A DNA stretch of 64,000 bases from Saccharopolyspora shandongensis. GTDB lineage: Bacteria > Actinomycetota > Actinomycetes > Mycobacteriales > Pseudonocardiaceae. Positions within the stretch are counted from its first letter, which is position 1, and each line of letters opens with the position of its first letter. Of this stretch, positions 1-9,160 are shown in pieces. The translations under genes were made by a program, and so were the position numbers. The notes under the pieces were generated by a model that had not been told where the DNA came from, did no database searches, and saw nothing but the letters and a program-made list of their open reading frames with translations. The stretch lies in the NCBI RefSeq assembly GCF_900106995.1, contig NZ_FNOK01000009.1:171000-234999 (forward strand), written 5' to 3'.

Positions 1-50
1 CGGCCGCGCTGCGCCCCTAGCGGCCCGGCCCGCATCGAGCGGAGTGCGCG

Positions 51-91
51 AACGGCCCGTTCACCTCGTCTATCGCGGTGAACGGGCCGTT
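51..91. repeat. Perfect 15-bp inverted repeat upstream of the deacetylase
   Basis: Arms at 51-65 and 77-91 are exact reverse complements (AACGGCCCGTTCACC and its partner) around an 11-nt loop. It lies about 200 bases upstream of the chosen deacetylase start. It could be the terminator of a gene lying left of the window, or an intergenic palindrome. No T-run follows, which is usual for high-GC actinobacterial hairpins. Confidence 0.6.
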
Positions 92-289
92 GACTTCAAT
101 CCGGGCGGTGAGGTGCAGGCCTCCGCAGGTGCGAGGCGAGTCGTGAAGCCGCTGCAGCAGCCCGAAAGTCTCGCAGCCTCCGTCAAACGCGGTAACCAAC
201 GCCCCCCAGCGACTGGTTCCGCCTCCGCCCGTGCCGTCAGTAGCGTGATGCCGGTCAGTATCCGTCGATCGGGTTGGCGGTCAGGTGCG

Positions 290-1654
290 ATGGACGGAGC
301 ACGCCCGGCTCGCAAGCGCTCGAGCAGAATCCTCGCCTGTGTCAGCGCAGCCCTGCTGGCCGTTTTCCTCGGCATGCCGGGCGAAGCCAACGCGCAGACG
401 CCGCGCACCGTGGTCACCTTCACCGTGGACGACGGGAGCGTCTCGCAGACCTCCGGCGCCCGAATCCTCAGCAAGCACGGGATGCGCGGCACCTTCTACG
501 TCGTGTCCGGATCGATCGGCACGCGCGGCTACCTGAGCCTCGACGACCTGCGCTCGCTCGCCGCGGCCGGGCACGAGATCGGCGGGCACACCGTCAACCA
601 CCCCGACCTCGCCGAGGGCGCACCGGACGAAGCCCGCCGGGAGATCTGCCAGGACCGGGCCAACCTCGTCGCCTGGGGCTTCCGGCCGACCTCGTTCGCC
701 TACCCGTTCGGCAGCTTCAGCCGCGAGGCCGAGCGGGCGGCCGCGGACTGCGGTTACAACAGCGCGCGGGTCACCGGCAGCCTCCGGACCAAGAACAGCT
801 GCTCGGACTGCGCCCCGGCCGAGTCGATACCGCCGGTGAACCCGCTGGTGGTGCGCGGCACCGACACGGTCACCCCCGACTGGACGCTGGCGGACCTGCA
901 GCAGGTGGTGCTGCGGGCCGAAGCCTCCGGCGGCGGCTGGGTTCCGCTGGTGCTGCACCAGACCTGCGACTTCTGCGGGTCGCTGTCGATCAGCCCGGCC
1001 GTGCTGGACCAGTTCGCGTCCTGGCTGGCGCAGCGGCAGGCGAACGGCACGGTGGTGCGCACGGTGGACCAGGTGATCGGCGGCGGGTTCCGCCCGCTGG
1101 TCCGCCCGCCGGCGTCCGCGCCGCGCGACGGACTGGTCAACGCGTCGCTGGAAGAGCCGGGCCCGCGCGGCTGGGTGCAGAGCAGCTGGGGCCAGAACAA
1201 TCCACAATGGACTCGCGTCTCCGACGCGCACGACGGGCATTGGGCGCAGCGGCTGGACATCACCGAATACGCCGGCGGCGAGGCGAAACTCCTGCAGCAG
1301 CTGGACATGGGCGAGGCCGCACCGGCCGCGCACCCGAACAACACCTACGAGCTGAGCGCCTGGTACAAGTCGACCGCGCCCACCCAGCTCGCCGTCTACC
1401 GCCGCGACCAGGCCGGCGCCTGGCGCTACTGGACGACCAGCCCGTGGTTCGCCGCCTCGGCGAACTGGGCATCCGCGGCGTGGACGACACCGGCGGCCCC
1501 GGACGGCACGACCGGCCTGAGCTTCGGGCTCACCCTGACCCGCGCCGGTTCGCTGACCACGGACGACTACCGGCTGCAGGAGCACGTCAGGCCGAAGGCC
1601 GAGGCCGTCTGCGCCCGCCTGCCGTGGACCTACCTGCTGAGATGGCTCTGCTGA
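290..1654 (+). CDS. Secreted polysaccharide deacetylase with C-terminal beta-sandwich-like region
   Basis: 454 residues. A basic N-terminus and hydrophobic stretch (about residues 14-36, ending near GEANAQT) form a signal peptide, so the product is exported. The NodB/carbohydrate esterase 4 fold follows: FTVDDG (motif 1, with the two Asp) and HTVNHP (motif 2 metal His pair), then a YPFG motif. Such enzymes remove acetyl groups from chitin, peptidoglycan or similar N-acetylated polymers. The last 170 residues read like a carbohydrate-binding sandwich (SLEEPG...W...NNTYELSAWYKS). Starts at 248 and 290 are both possible; 290 puts the signal peptide at the N-terminus. Substrate unknown. Its last codons overlap the next gene. 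Confidence 0.85.
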   Translation: MDGARPARKRSSRILACVSAALLAVFLGMPGEANAQTPRTVVTFTVDDGSVSQTSGARILSKHGMRGTFYVVSGSIGTRGYLSLDDLRSLAAAGHEIGGHTVNHPDLAEGAPDEARREICQDRANLVAWGFRPTSFAYPFGSFSREAERAAADCGYNSARVTGSLRTKNSCSDCAPAESIPPVNPLVVRGTDTVTPDWTLADLQQVVLRAEASGGGWVPLVLHQTCDFCGSLSISPAVLDQFASWLAQRQANGTVVRTVDQVIGGGFRPLVRPPASAPRDGLVNASLEEPGPRGWVQSSWGQNNPQWTRVSDAHDGHWAQRLDITEYAGGEAKLLQQLDMGEAAPAAHPNNTYELSAWYKSTAPTQLAVYRRDQAGAWRYWTTSPWFAASANWASAAWTTPAAPDGTTGLSFGLTLTRAGSLTTDDYRLQEHVRPKAEAVCARLPWTYLLRWLC

Positions 1655-2370
1655 CGGCGAGCGCGGTCGCGGTCGTCGTCCTGATCGCGGCGGCCTGCAG
1701 CGGCGACGCGACGGAACCGGACGGCCGGGCGTACCCGCCGCACACCGGCACCGTGGCCACCACGTTCTGGGTCGGCGAGGTGCTCGACCCGGACTCGCCG
1801 GACGGCAGCCAGCGGTTGTCGGCCTACGACGCCGACTGGCTGGCGAGTTACGGCGGTTGCGACGGAGTGGAGCAGGACGGCCGGTGCGACACCGAACGCC
1901 GCACGGCCGCCAACGACTTCTTCCCCACCCGGATGACGCCGCGGCAGAACCCGTTCTACCTGGACCTGCCCTTCGACGACCGCAACGATCCGGCCGCGTT
2001 CGAGCAGCGCGGCCGGGTGGTGCCGTGGGCCGGTGATCCGGGCTACGCGGGCCGCGCCACCAGCTTCATGAAGAACCGCTGGGTTCGGATCCAGCACGGC
2101 ACCGCGGTCTGCTACGGGCAGATCGAGGACGCCGGGCCGGGCGAGTACCACGACGCGGCATACGTGTTCGGCGCCGACGACCGCCGCCCCGCCAACACCC
2201 GGTTCAACGGCGCGGGCATGGACGTCTCGCCCGCGCTGAACGGTTGCCTCGGCCTGCGCGAGCTCGACGGCAAGCACGATGTCGTCGACTGGCGATTCGT
2301 CGACGACGTCGACGTGCCGCCGGGGCCGTGGACCCGGATCGTCACCACGAGCCCGCCGTCGGCCTGGTGA
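1642..2370 (+). CDS. Putative secreted lipoprotein, function unknown
   Basis: 242 residues. The N-terminus has a hydrophobic run ending in IAAAC, a lipobox with the lipidated Cys at about residue 19, so it is probably anchored outside the membrane. The mature part has several Cys (YGGCDGVEQDGRCD, AVCYGQ, LNGCLG) that could form disulfides, and a string of aromatic/Asp motifs (DWLASYGGC, FYLDLPFDD). I do not recognise a catalytic family. The ATG overlaps the end of the deacetylase by 13 bases in another frame, so the two are probably co-translated and may act on the same extracellular polymer (inference). Confidence 0.75.
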   Translation: MALLTASAVAVVVLIAAACSGDATEPDGRAYPPHTGTVATTFWVGEVLDPDSPDGSQRLSAYDADWLASYGGCDGVEQDGRCDTERRTAANDFFPTRMTPRQNPFYLDLPFDDRNDPAAFEQRGRVVPWAGDPGYAGRATSFMKNRWVRIQHGTAVCYGQIEDAGPGEYHDAAYVFGADDRRPANTRFNGAGMDVSPALNGCLGLRELDGKHDVVDWRFVDDVDVPPGPWTRIVTTSPPSAW

Positions 2371-2373
2371 GGA

Positions 2374-3033
2374 TCAGGCGGCGATGGTGGTCAGCGCCTC
2401 GGGAATCGAGTCCACCACGGGGAATCCGGACGTCTCCAGCGCCGCCCGGCTCATCACACCGGTGGTCACCAGGACGCACTTGGTGCCGGCCTGCTCCGCC
2501 GCATGCGCGTCGTCCAGCACGTCGCCGATGAGCACCACGTCGCGCGCGTCGATCTCCTGCGCCGCGAGGTGGCGGCGCAGGTGCTCGGCCTTGGACCCGC
2601 CGCCGATGTCGTTGCGGAGCCCGTCGACGCGCGCGAAGAGCGAGTGCAGGCCCATGTCGGTCACCAGCGGGACCAGTTCGTCGTGGAACCACATCGAGAG
2701 CAGCGACTGGGTGCGGCCGGCGGTCGCCCAGTCCTTCAGCGCGTGCGGCACGCCCGCCGCGAGTTCGCAGGTGTGCAGCAGTTCCCGGTAGGCCTCGTGG
2801 TAGAGCACGTCGATGCGCGCCCAGTCCTGTTCGTCGAGCGATCGCCGCAGCAGCCGCTCGTAGCACTGCAGCAGCGGGCGGCTGAACACCGACCGCCACT
2901 CATCGATGTCGATGTGCTCGCGGTCGTAAGCCGTGCAGACCGCGTTCACCGCCGCCACCACTGCGTCGTTGTCCGCGAGGAGTGTGCCGTTCCAGTCCCA
3001 CACGATGTGCCGCACGTCGGCGAAGGTCGTCAT
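2374..3033 (-). CDS. HAD-superfamily hydrolase (phosphatase-like)
   Basis: 219 residues. The HAD motif I is near the N-terminus as DWNGTLL, a conservative form of DxDGT(L/V) with Asn at the third position. Motif II/III and the acidic motif IV appear as VGVPHAL, GGGSKAEHL and LIGDVLDDAHAAEQAG. This layout is typical of phosphoglycolate phosphatase-like HAD enzymes that cleave small phosphorylated metabolites in the cytoplasm. The start is the ATG at 3033, right before the HAD motif. It converges on the lipoprotein gene with a 3-base gap. The substrate cannot be inferred. Confidence 0.85.
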   Translation of the reverse strand: MTTFADVRHIVWDWNGTLLADNDAVVAAVNAVCTAYDREHIDIDEWRSVFSRPLLQCYERLLRRSLDEQDWARIDVLYHEAYRELLHTCELAAGVPHALKDWATAGRTQSLLSMWFHDELVPLVTDMGLHSLFARVDGLRNDIGGGSKAEHLRRHLAAQEIDARDVVLIGDVLDDAHAAEQAGTKCVLVTTGVMSRAALETSGFPVVDSIPEALTTIAA

Positions 3034-3661
3034 GGCTGGCGACTCTACGAGCCGACCGCGACACACCGGTACCACCGTCCCATTCTGAGAGGCGGCCCAC
3101 ACGCGACCGGCCCGGGATCACACGCCGCCCGTGCCGACCTTCGGGGTCCCGCTCGCGCAGCGAGCCCAGCAGCGGCTTGTACCGGACGGACGGCGTGTAG
3201 CCCATCGCGTAGACCGCCGCCTTCCTGATATCGGCTTCCGGCGCACCAAGCGCTTCCCGGATCGCCTCGAAGACGTCCTCGTCGAATCCGTGCGAGCCGC
3301 CGAGCGCCACCATCAGAAGCGCGTGCCGACGATCGGCGACGCTTCGCGCGGACTCCAGCGCGTCGAAGAGCTCCTGGCACGAGTAGACGTCGAGCCTGCC
3401 CTCGGCGAGTTTGGTCAACGAGAGGCAGGAGTTCCACATTCCCGTGGTGATGAAGAAGTACGGGCAGCCGGTGACGTCGTCGACGACGAAGCGGAGCTCG
3501 ACGTCGTAGCCGCTCCACACCACCTCGCGGAGCATTCCGTCCCGCTCCGGGTACACCGCTTTCTCCCAGCCGAACTCCGCCGTGAAGGAATCGAGCCGGG
3601 ATTCAGGTTCGCTCTCCCGCAGGGTGAGCCGGAGGCCGTGGTGCACGAGCGAGAAGGGCAT
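2900..3661 (-). CDS. HEAT-repeat-like hypothetical protein with an abnormal 3' end
   Basis: Starts at ATG 3661 (MPFSLVHHG). Residues 1-170 look normally coded, with a beta-rich first half and a helical segment like a HEAT repeat (ADIRKAAVYAMGYTPS). After about position 3105 the composition turns Arg/Gly-rich and the frame runs 134 bases into the HAD gene. A stop sits in another frame at about 3105, so I infer that a small indel removed the original stop and the true protein was about 185 residues. Family unknown; solitary small proteins of this type in actinobacteria are sometimes immunity or repeat-adaptor proteins, but nothing here proves it. Confidence 0.55.
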   Translation of the reverse strand: MPFSLVHHGLRLTLRESEPESRLDSFTAEFGWEKAVYPERDGMLREVVWSGYDVELRFVVDDVTGCPYFFITTGMWNSCLSLTKLAEGRLDVYSCQELFDALESARSVADRRHALLMVALGGSHGFDEDVFEAIREALGAPEADIRKAAVYAMGYTPSVRYKPLLGSLRERDPEGRHGRRVIPGRSRVGRLSEWDGGTGVSRSARRVASHDDLRRRAAHRVGLERHTPRGQRRSGGGGERGLHGLRPRAHRHR

Positions 3662-3782
3662 TCGAATCCTCCTGCGGCGACGGGGCGCCGGCCGATGCGG
3701 GTCCGGTGGATCTGCGATCCCCCCATCGGACGAACCCGGCGCCGCCGCGTTCCGGCTCCACGGCCATGCCGGCAAAAGCAAA

Positions 3783-3822
3783 GCCGAGCGGGCGGCGCGC
3801 CATCGCGCACCGGCCGCTCGGC
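3783..3822 (-). terminator. Hairpin downstream of recX
   Basis: GCCGAGCGG (3783-3791) pairs with CCGCTCGGC (3814-3822), and a second small stem (GCGCG/CGCGC) fits in the loop. It lies 45 bases past the recX stop and probably ends the recA-recX transcript. Confidence 0.6.
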
Positions 3823-3866
3823 AGGTCTGCTCGCTCAGCGGGCGGGCGAAGCCGCGACGCTGTCGG

Positions 3867-4469
3867 TCACGTGGATTCGAGGTCCGAGTCCGGAGCGTCG
3901 TCGCCGGAGCGCTCGATCTCCTCCCGCACCACGCGGAAGGCGAGGCCCTCGGAGTAGCCCTTGCGGGCCAGCATCCCGACCAGGCGGCGCAACTTCGCCG
4001 CGTGGTCCAGGTTCGCCATCGTCCGGAGCTTGCGCTGCACCAGCTCCCGCGCCCGCTCGACCTCCGCGTCGCCATCCACAGTGGACAACGCCGCTTCGAC
4101 CAGGTGCTCGTCGACGCCCTTGCGGCGCAGCTCGAAGCCCAGCGCCTTGCGCCCCAGGCCCTGGTGCCGCTGTCGCGAATGCACCCACTCCTCGGCGAAC
4201 GAGGCGTCGTCGACCAGGCCCGCGTCGACGAACTTCTGCAACACGGCGTCGGCGACTTCTTCGTCGATCTCCTTGCGCAGCAAGGCCTGTCGCAGCTCCG
4301 AGCGACTGCGCGCGCGGGCCGCAAGCAGCCGGTACACCATGTCCCGGGCCAGCTGCTCCGGATCGTCCGGCTTGCGCCGCGACTCCTCGTCGGCCGCGGC
4401 TCCCGGCAGGGCGTCGCCGGAAGAGCGGCGCCGTGCACCGCTCCCTCGACGCGTACCGTCACCGTTCAT
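3867..4469 (-). CDS. recX: Regulatory protein RecX
   Basis: 200 residues. RecX binds RecA filaments and limits their activity. The recognisable helical repeats are present: ARDMVYRLLAARARSRSELRQAL, then VADAVLQKFVDAGLVDDASFAEEW and KALGFELRRKGVDEHLVE. It is 44 bases downstream of recA in the same direction, the standard actinobacterial arrangement, so it should be co-transcribed and damage-inducible. ATG 4469 was chosen over a GTG two codons upstream. The N-terminal 30 residues are low-complexity and charged, and the C-terminus (SGDDAPDSDLEST) is acidic. Confidence 0.95.
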   Translation of the reverse strand: MNGDGTRRGSGARRRSSGDALPGAAADEESRRKPDDPEQLARDMVYRLLAARARSRSELRQALLRKEIDEEVADAVLQKFVDAGLVDDASFAEEWVHSRQRHQGLGRKALGFELRRKGVDEHLVEAALSTVDGDAEVERARELVQRKLRTMANLDHAAKLRRLVGMLARKGYSEGLAFRVVREEIERSGDDAPDSDLEST

Positions 4470-4513
4470 CTGCACCCAATGTCCAAGAGACGATCAACAG
4501 GTGGTCGGCGGGA

Positions 4514-5554
<1,041 letters not shown>

Positions 5555-5669
5555 CGGGGGTCCACCTCGGTCGAGTCGAACTTCGTCGTCGTGTGTCAGA
5601 TCAGACGCTACGGGCAGGGACCGACAATTCCGCCGCGGGGTTCGCCGGCGGCCCGATCCCACGCGCTCC

Positions 5670-5692
5670 ATCTTAGCCGAACGGATGTTCGA
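5670..5692 (-). promoter_or_regulatory. LexA (SOS) box and -10 element of recA
   Basis: Read on the minus strand, 5692-5677 is TCGAACATCCGTTCGG, which matches the actinobacterial/Bacillus-type SOS box TCGAAC-N4-GTTCGA at all but the last base. The hexamer TAAGAT (5675-5670) follows one base later and serves as a -10, so a bound LexA would cover the spacer. The recA ATG is about 115 bases downstream. Confidence 0.9.
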
Positions 5693-5814
5693 TCAACTTG
5701 CCGACACGCCGGCGACATCACCCGACCGTGTGACGGTGCGATCACCGTGTTCGGGGCGGACACTCGGAAGACCGACTGGCGAACCGGTCGCCCGGGCCCG
5801 AGGAGGTGCCGACC

Positions 5815-6585
5815 ATGCGAATGGACCGCTACCTGCCACCAGACCACCCGCTGAGCCGGTTCTACCGGGTCGGGGCGGCCATCTTCGGCGCGTTCCTGCT
5901 GGCCTTCGGCGTGCTCGGGCTGGCCAACGAGGTGCCGTTGTTCACCACCAGCGGCATCGACATCATCGGCCTGTCCAGCAACGGCCTGCTGGCCGTGGTC
6001 TCGGTGGTGGTCGGCGCGATCCTGGTCGGCGCCGCCGCCTGGGGCGGCCCGGTCGCCTCCACCACCACCGCAGCGATCGGGGTGCTGTTCTTCCTCTCCG
6101 GGCTGATCAACCTGGGGCTGCTGAACACGCCCTGGAACCTGTTCGCCTTCAAGCTGCAGAACGTGGTGTTCAGCCTGATCGCGGGCATGCTGCTGATGTT
6201 CCTCGGGTTCTACGGCCGGGTCAGCGGCGGACTGCCGCAGGACAACCCCTACGTCCGCTACCGGCACCACGAACCGCCCGCCGAGGAGGTCCCCGAGCAG
6301 CGGCTCGCCGACGAGCGGCGGATCGCCGAGATCGAACCGCTCTGCAAGGCCGAGAAGGCCGTCGCCGACGGCAACCCCACGCCGGAGCAGAACCGGTTGG
6401 TGCAGGCCGAGACGTGGCGGCACATGCAGGAGGAGCGGCGCCGCGCCTACCAGCACTACCTGGAAGCCGGGCGCAGCCCCGAGCAGCAGATCAGCGCGCA
6501 GAACCTGTGGGCCGACTTCGAGGTCCCGGAACGCCGGCCCGCGGAGCCCCGCACCGCGGAGCGCAAGGAGGAAGCGGAGTCCTAG
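5815..6585 (+). CDS. DUF4383 membrane protein
   Basis: 256 residues. Four hydrophobic segments occupy roughly residues 15-150 (AAIFGAFLLAFGVLGL, LLAVVSVVVGAILVGAAAW, IGVLFFLSGLINLGLL, VVFSLIAGMLLMFLGFYG), the layout of DUF4383 proteins, whose function is unknown. A long hydrophilic tail of about 90 residues rich in Glu/Arg/Gln follows, probably cytoplasmic and helical. ATG 5815 was chosen because AGGAGG (5801-5806) precedes it by 8 bases. It is divergent from recA. A structured repeat copy begins 13 bases after its stop. Confidence 0.85.
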   Translation: MRMDRYLPPDHPLSRFYRVGAAIFGAFLLAFGVLGLANEVPLFTTSGIDIIGLSSNGLLAVVSVVVGAILVGAAAWGGPVASTTTAAIGVLFFLSGLINLGLLNTPWNLFAFKLQNVVFSLIAGMLLMFLGFYGRVSGGLPQDNPYVRYRHHEPPAEEVPEQRLADERRIAEIEPLCKAEKAVADGNPTPEQNRLVQAETWRHMQEERRRAYQHYLEAGRSPEQQISAQNLWADFEVPERRPAEPRTAERKEEAES

Positions 6586-6597
6586 GTCGTGGTTTAT

Positions 6598-6795
6598 AAG
6601 CGGCGGTAGCCGCTTGCGGTGTGGGACTCGACTCGCACCGCCGCGGGTTCACGGTGCCCACTCCTCTGGAGTTCTCCCAGCGAGGACAGCCCCGACGTGG
6701 TGAATTGGTCATTCATGATGTCGGGGATCCCACAGCGAGGGGGCAACGGTAATTCCCGCAGGGGGGCCGCCACCCGCACCGCTACGCAAACCAAG
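6598..6795 (+). repeat. Structured dispersed repeat, copy A
   Basis: First of three related copies in the window. It begins with hairpin AAGCGGC-GGTA-GCCGCTT (6598-6615), continues through CACCGCCGCGGGTTC, then a second long hairpin with outer stem CCCCGAC/GTCGGGG (6690-6696, 6720-6726) and inner stem TGAAT/ATTCA around loop TGGTC, and ends in GCCGCCACCCGCACCG. It fills the convergent gap between DUF4383 and DUF3046 genes. Copy B (18815-18985) and inverted copy C (17885-18030) share the same blocks. No coding frame is conserved. Confidence 0.8.
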
Positions 6796-6808
6796 TTCGA
6801 AACGCTCT

Positions 6809-7003
6809 CTAGCGCCGTTCGGCGGGCACCTCGAATGCCTCGCAGACCGCCTGCCAGACCTCCTTGGTCGACAGCCCGGCCTCGAGCGCCTGGTCGACGG
6901 TGCGCCCGCCGAGAATCGAGAACACGTGGTCCTGGGCCAGCATCTCGGCGCGGACCCGGCCGAATTCGTCGGCCATGCGTTGGCGGAAAGCAGTGTGGCG
7001 CAT
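6809..7003 (-). CDS. DUF3046 family protein
   Basis: 64 residues starting MRHTAFRQRMADEFG. The signature of DUF3046, small actinobacterial proteins usually found close to recX-recA, is clear: DHVFSILGGRTVDQALEAG followed by KEVWQAVCEAFEVP. Function unknown; presumably cytoplasmic and helical. Here it is separated from recX by recA and the DUF4383 gene. Confidence 0.9.
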   Translation of the reverse strand: MRHTAFRQRMADEFGRVRAEMLAQDHVFSILGGRTVDQALEAGLSTKEVWQAVCEAFEVPAERR

Positions 7004-7040
7004 CGCCCGCCAGCCTACGCGGCGCCCGTACCCTGGTGGC

Positions 7041-7172
7041 GTGCTGCTCTTGCTGCAGGCCGATCCGACCGGCTTGTCGACGCCGCTGGGCCAGGTGGTG
7101 ATCGGCGCCGGGCTGCTGGCGGTCGTCGTGCTCGCGGTGCGCTTCCTGTGGGAGCACCGCAACCGGCGCTGA
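7041..7172 (+). CDS. Small single-pass membrane protein
   Basis: 43 residues from GTG 7041 (VLLLLQADPTGLSTPLGQ), with one transmembrane segment (VVIGAGLLAVVVLAVRFLW) and a basic tail EHRNRR that should face the cytoplasm. It is divergent from the DUF3046 gene with a 37-base gap and ends one base before the stop of the Hsp70-like gene on the other strand. The clean hydrophobic-plus-basic layout and tight fit between neighbours support a real gene. Function unknown. Confidence 0.6.
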   Translation: MLLLLQADPTGLSTPLGQVVIGAGLLAVVVLAVRFLWEHRNRR

Positions 7173-7173
7173 A

Positions 7174-8988
7174 TCAGGCCTTGCCCGGCTGGACCGACTT
7201 CTCGAACTCGTCGGCCAACTTGTTCGGGTCGAGCTGCTTGTCTCCGTTGGGCTTGAGCACCATGCCGACCAGCGGGCGGTCGTCGACCGTGAACACCAGG
7301 GTGCCGAAGGTGTCGCTGGTGACCGCGCGGTAGGTGCCGGTCAGGCCGTTGCCGCTCCACTCCGCCTCGACCTGGTCGCTGGTCACGCCGTTGAACTCCA
7401 GCAGCAGGTCGGCGCGCCGCTGCGCGGCCTCCATCGTGTCCAGCTGGGTGTAGACGATCTGGGTGCCCTCGTTGGGGTTGCCGATCGAGCAGGACACCAC
7501 GGTGCCGTCGAGCTCCCGCAGGCCGGGCATGATCCGCTGCCAGCCCGGCGCGCAGTTGGCCTGTTCCGGGACGGTGCCGGCGAGGTTCCCCATGCAGGCG
7601 GTGAAGCCCTCGGCATTAACGGTGCCGGGCTGGAAGCAATCCGCCGCGCTGGGCGCGCCGGAGCCGCTGGTCGCGCGGAACACGATCGCCACGATCACCG
7701 CGACGGTCGCGACCGCGCCGAGGCCGATCAGCATGTTGCGGTTGCGCCGGGACACGTCCGCGGATGGCTGGGGGTGGGGCTGCTGCTGAGGCGGCGGGAC
7801 GGGGAACGTGCGGACCGTGTCGGGCTCCCGGTACGGCGCCTGCGGCTGGCCGGTCTGCGGGATGGCGACCGGGCCCGACTGCAGGCTGGACCGGATGTCC
7901 TGGGTCCACATCGCGGCACCGTCGCGGGACACGTGGTGCGCCCCGAGCGCGACGGCGGTCTCCGGCTGGTCGAGCGTCGTCGGCACGATCCGCAGCTGTT
8001 CACCGATCAGGCTGGCGACCAGCGGCAACCGGCTGGAGCCGCCCACCAGGTACACGCCGGCGAGGCGCTCCGGGTTCATCCCGTTGGAGCGCAGCACCGC
8101 GGCCAGCAGCTCGACGCTGCGCAGCATGCTCGGCCGCACCAGGGCTTCCAGCTCCGCGCGGGTGACCAGCACGTCCTCGAAGGGCTCCGGCATCGGCACC
8201 TCGGTCTGCGGGTGCCGGGAGAGCGCTTCCTTCGCGGCGCGGACGTCTTCGCGCAGGGCGCGCTGGGCCCGCCGGTCGCCGGTGCTCTCCGGGCGCAGCA
8301 GCCGCTGCCAGCGCTGCGGGTCCTTGTTGGAGACCTGCCGCCCGACGTGCTCCAAGAGTGCCTGGTCGACGTCCAATCCGCCGAGGTCGGCCAGGCCGTC
8401 CTCGGCCAGCACCGCGAACCCGTTCTGAGTGGCGCCGACGATCGCGCAGTCGAAGGTGCCCGCGCCCAGGTCGTAGACGGCGAGCGCCTGGCCGGCGCCG
8501 AGGGTGCGGTCCGGGAAGGACGCGAAGTGCGCGGCCGCGGCCACCGGTTCCGGGATCAGCACCAGGTTGCAGGTGAAACCGGCCAACCGGGCGGCGGACA
8601 GCAGCACGTTGCGGCGGACCGTGCCCCACTGCGCGGGGTGGGTCAGCCGGACCTCGTCGGGCTGGGCGCCGCCGAGCTGCCGGGTGGTCTCCTCGGCGAC
8701 CCGGTGCAGCACCGCGGCCAGCGCGTCGGTGACGGTGATGACGTTGTCGCCGAGCAGCAGGGTGCTCTCGTCGACTCGGCGCTTCGGGTTCGGCTCGAAC
8801 CGGGACGGGTCGAGCCGGGCGCGGCGTTCGGCGTCGCGGCCGACGATGATCCCGCCGTCCTCGGTGGCGAACACCGCGGATGGCATGGTCGCCGAGCCGT
8901 CGACCTCGACCACCCGCGGCGGCCTGCCGTGCGCCGACAGGACCGCGACGGTGTTCGAGGTGCCGAGATCCACTGACAGGACGCGCAC
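7174..8988 (-). CDS. Membrane-anchored Hsp70-like ATPase with extracellular C-terminal domain
   Basis: 604 residues from GTG 8988, preceded by GGGAGGGGG. Residues 1-350 form an actin-fold Hsp70 ATPase: SVDLGTSNT (phosphate 1), YDLGAGTFD (phosphate 2) and YLVGGSSRLP (adenosine). The DnaK peptide-binding domain is missing. Instead come a Pro/Gln-rich linker, one transmembrane helix near residues 417-434 (MLIGLGAVATVAVIVAIVF) and a 165-residue outer domain with four Cys (DCFQ, TACMG, ANCAP, VSCSIG). The outer part resembles sensor or substrate-binding domains of actinobacterial membrane kinases. It is divergent from lhr. The role is unknown; stress or envelope sensing is an inference. Confidence 0.85.
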   Translation of the reverse strand: MRVLSVDLGTSNTVAVLSAHGRPPRVVEVDGSATMPSAVFATEDGGIIVGRDAERRARLDPSRFEPNPKRRVDESTLLLGDNVITVTDALAAVLHRVAEETTRQLGGAQPDEVRLTHPAQWGTVRRNVLLSAARLAGFTCNLVLIPEPVAAAAHFASFPDRTLGAGQALAVYDLGAGTFDCAIVGATQNGFAVLAEDGLADLGGLDVDQALLEHVGRQVSNKDPQRWQRLLRPESTGDRRAQRALREDVRAAKEALSRHPQTEVPMPEPFEDVLVTRAELEALVRPSMLRSVELLAAVLRSNGMNPERLAGVYLVGGSSRLPLVASLIGEQLRIVPTTLDQPETAVALGAHHVSRDGAAMWTQDIRSSLQSGPVAIPQTGQPQAPYREPDTVRTFPVPPPQQQPHPQPSADVSRRNRNMLIGLGAVATVAVIVAIVFRATSGSGAPSAADCFQPGTVNAEGFTACMGNLAGTVPEQANCAPGWQRIMPGLRELDGTVVSCSIGNPNEGTQIVYTQLDTMEAAQRRADLLLEFNGVTSDQVEAEWSGNGLTGTYRAVTSDTFGTLVFTVDDRPLVGMVLKPNGDKQLDPNKLADEFEKSVQPGKA

Positions 8989-9160
8989 CCGTCCCCCTCC
9001 CACGCTGAAGCTTCCGGGCTCGAATGCTGCCACGTCAGCGGCGGCGGGAAGCGATGATCCCCCGCATTCGTGCCGAATCACATCCCGGCAGGCCCTTGTG
9101 GACGGTCGGCCGCTGCCGGTCGCGGGTGTCGGTGTCGGGGCGTTGGTCCAGCATGTAGTG

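Noticed and set aside
44..289. Upstream extension of the polysaccharide deacetylase
   Set aside because: It would place 80 residues ahead of the signal peptide and run through a perfect hairpin.
8504..9160. N-terminal extension of Lhr
   Set aside because: The open frame continues upstream but overlaps the Hsp70 gene and its start; sequence is Ser/Arg-rich and not Lhr-like.
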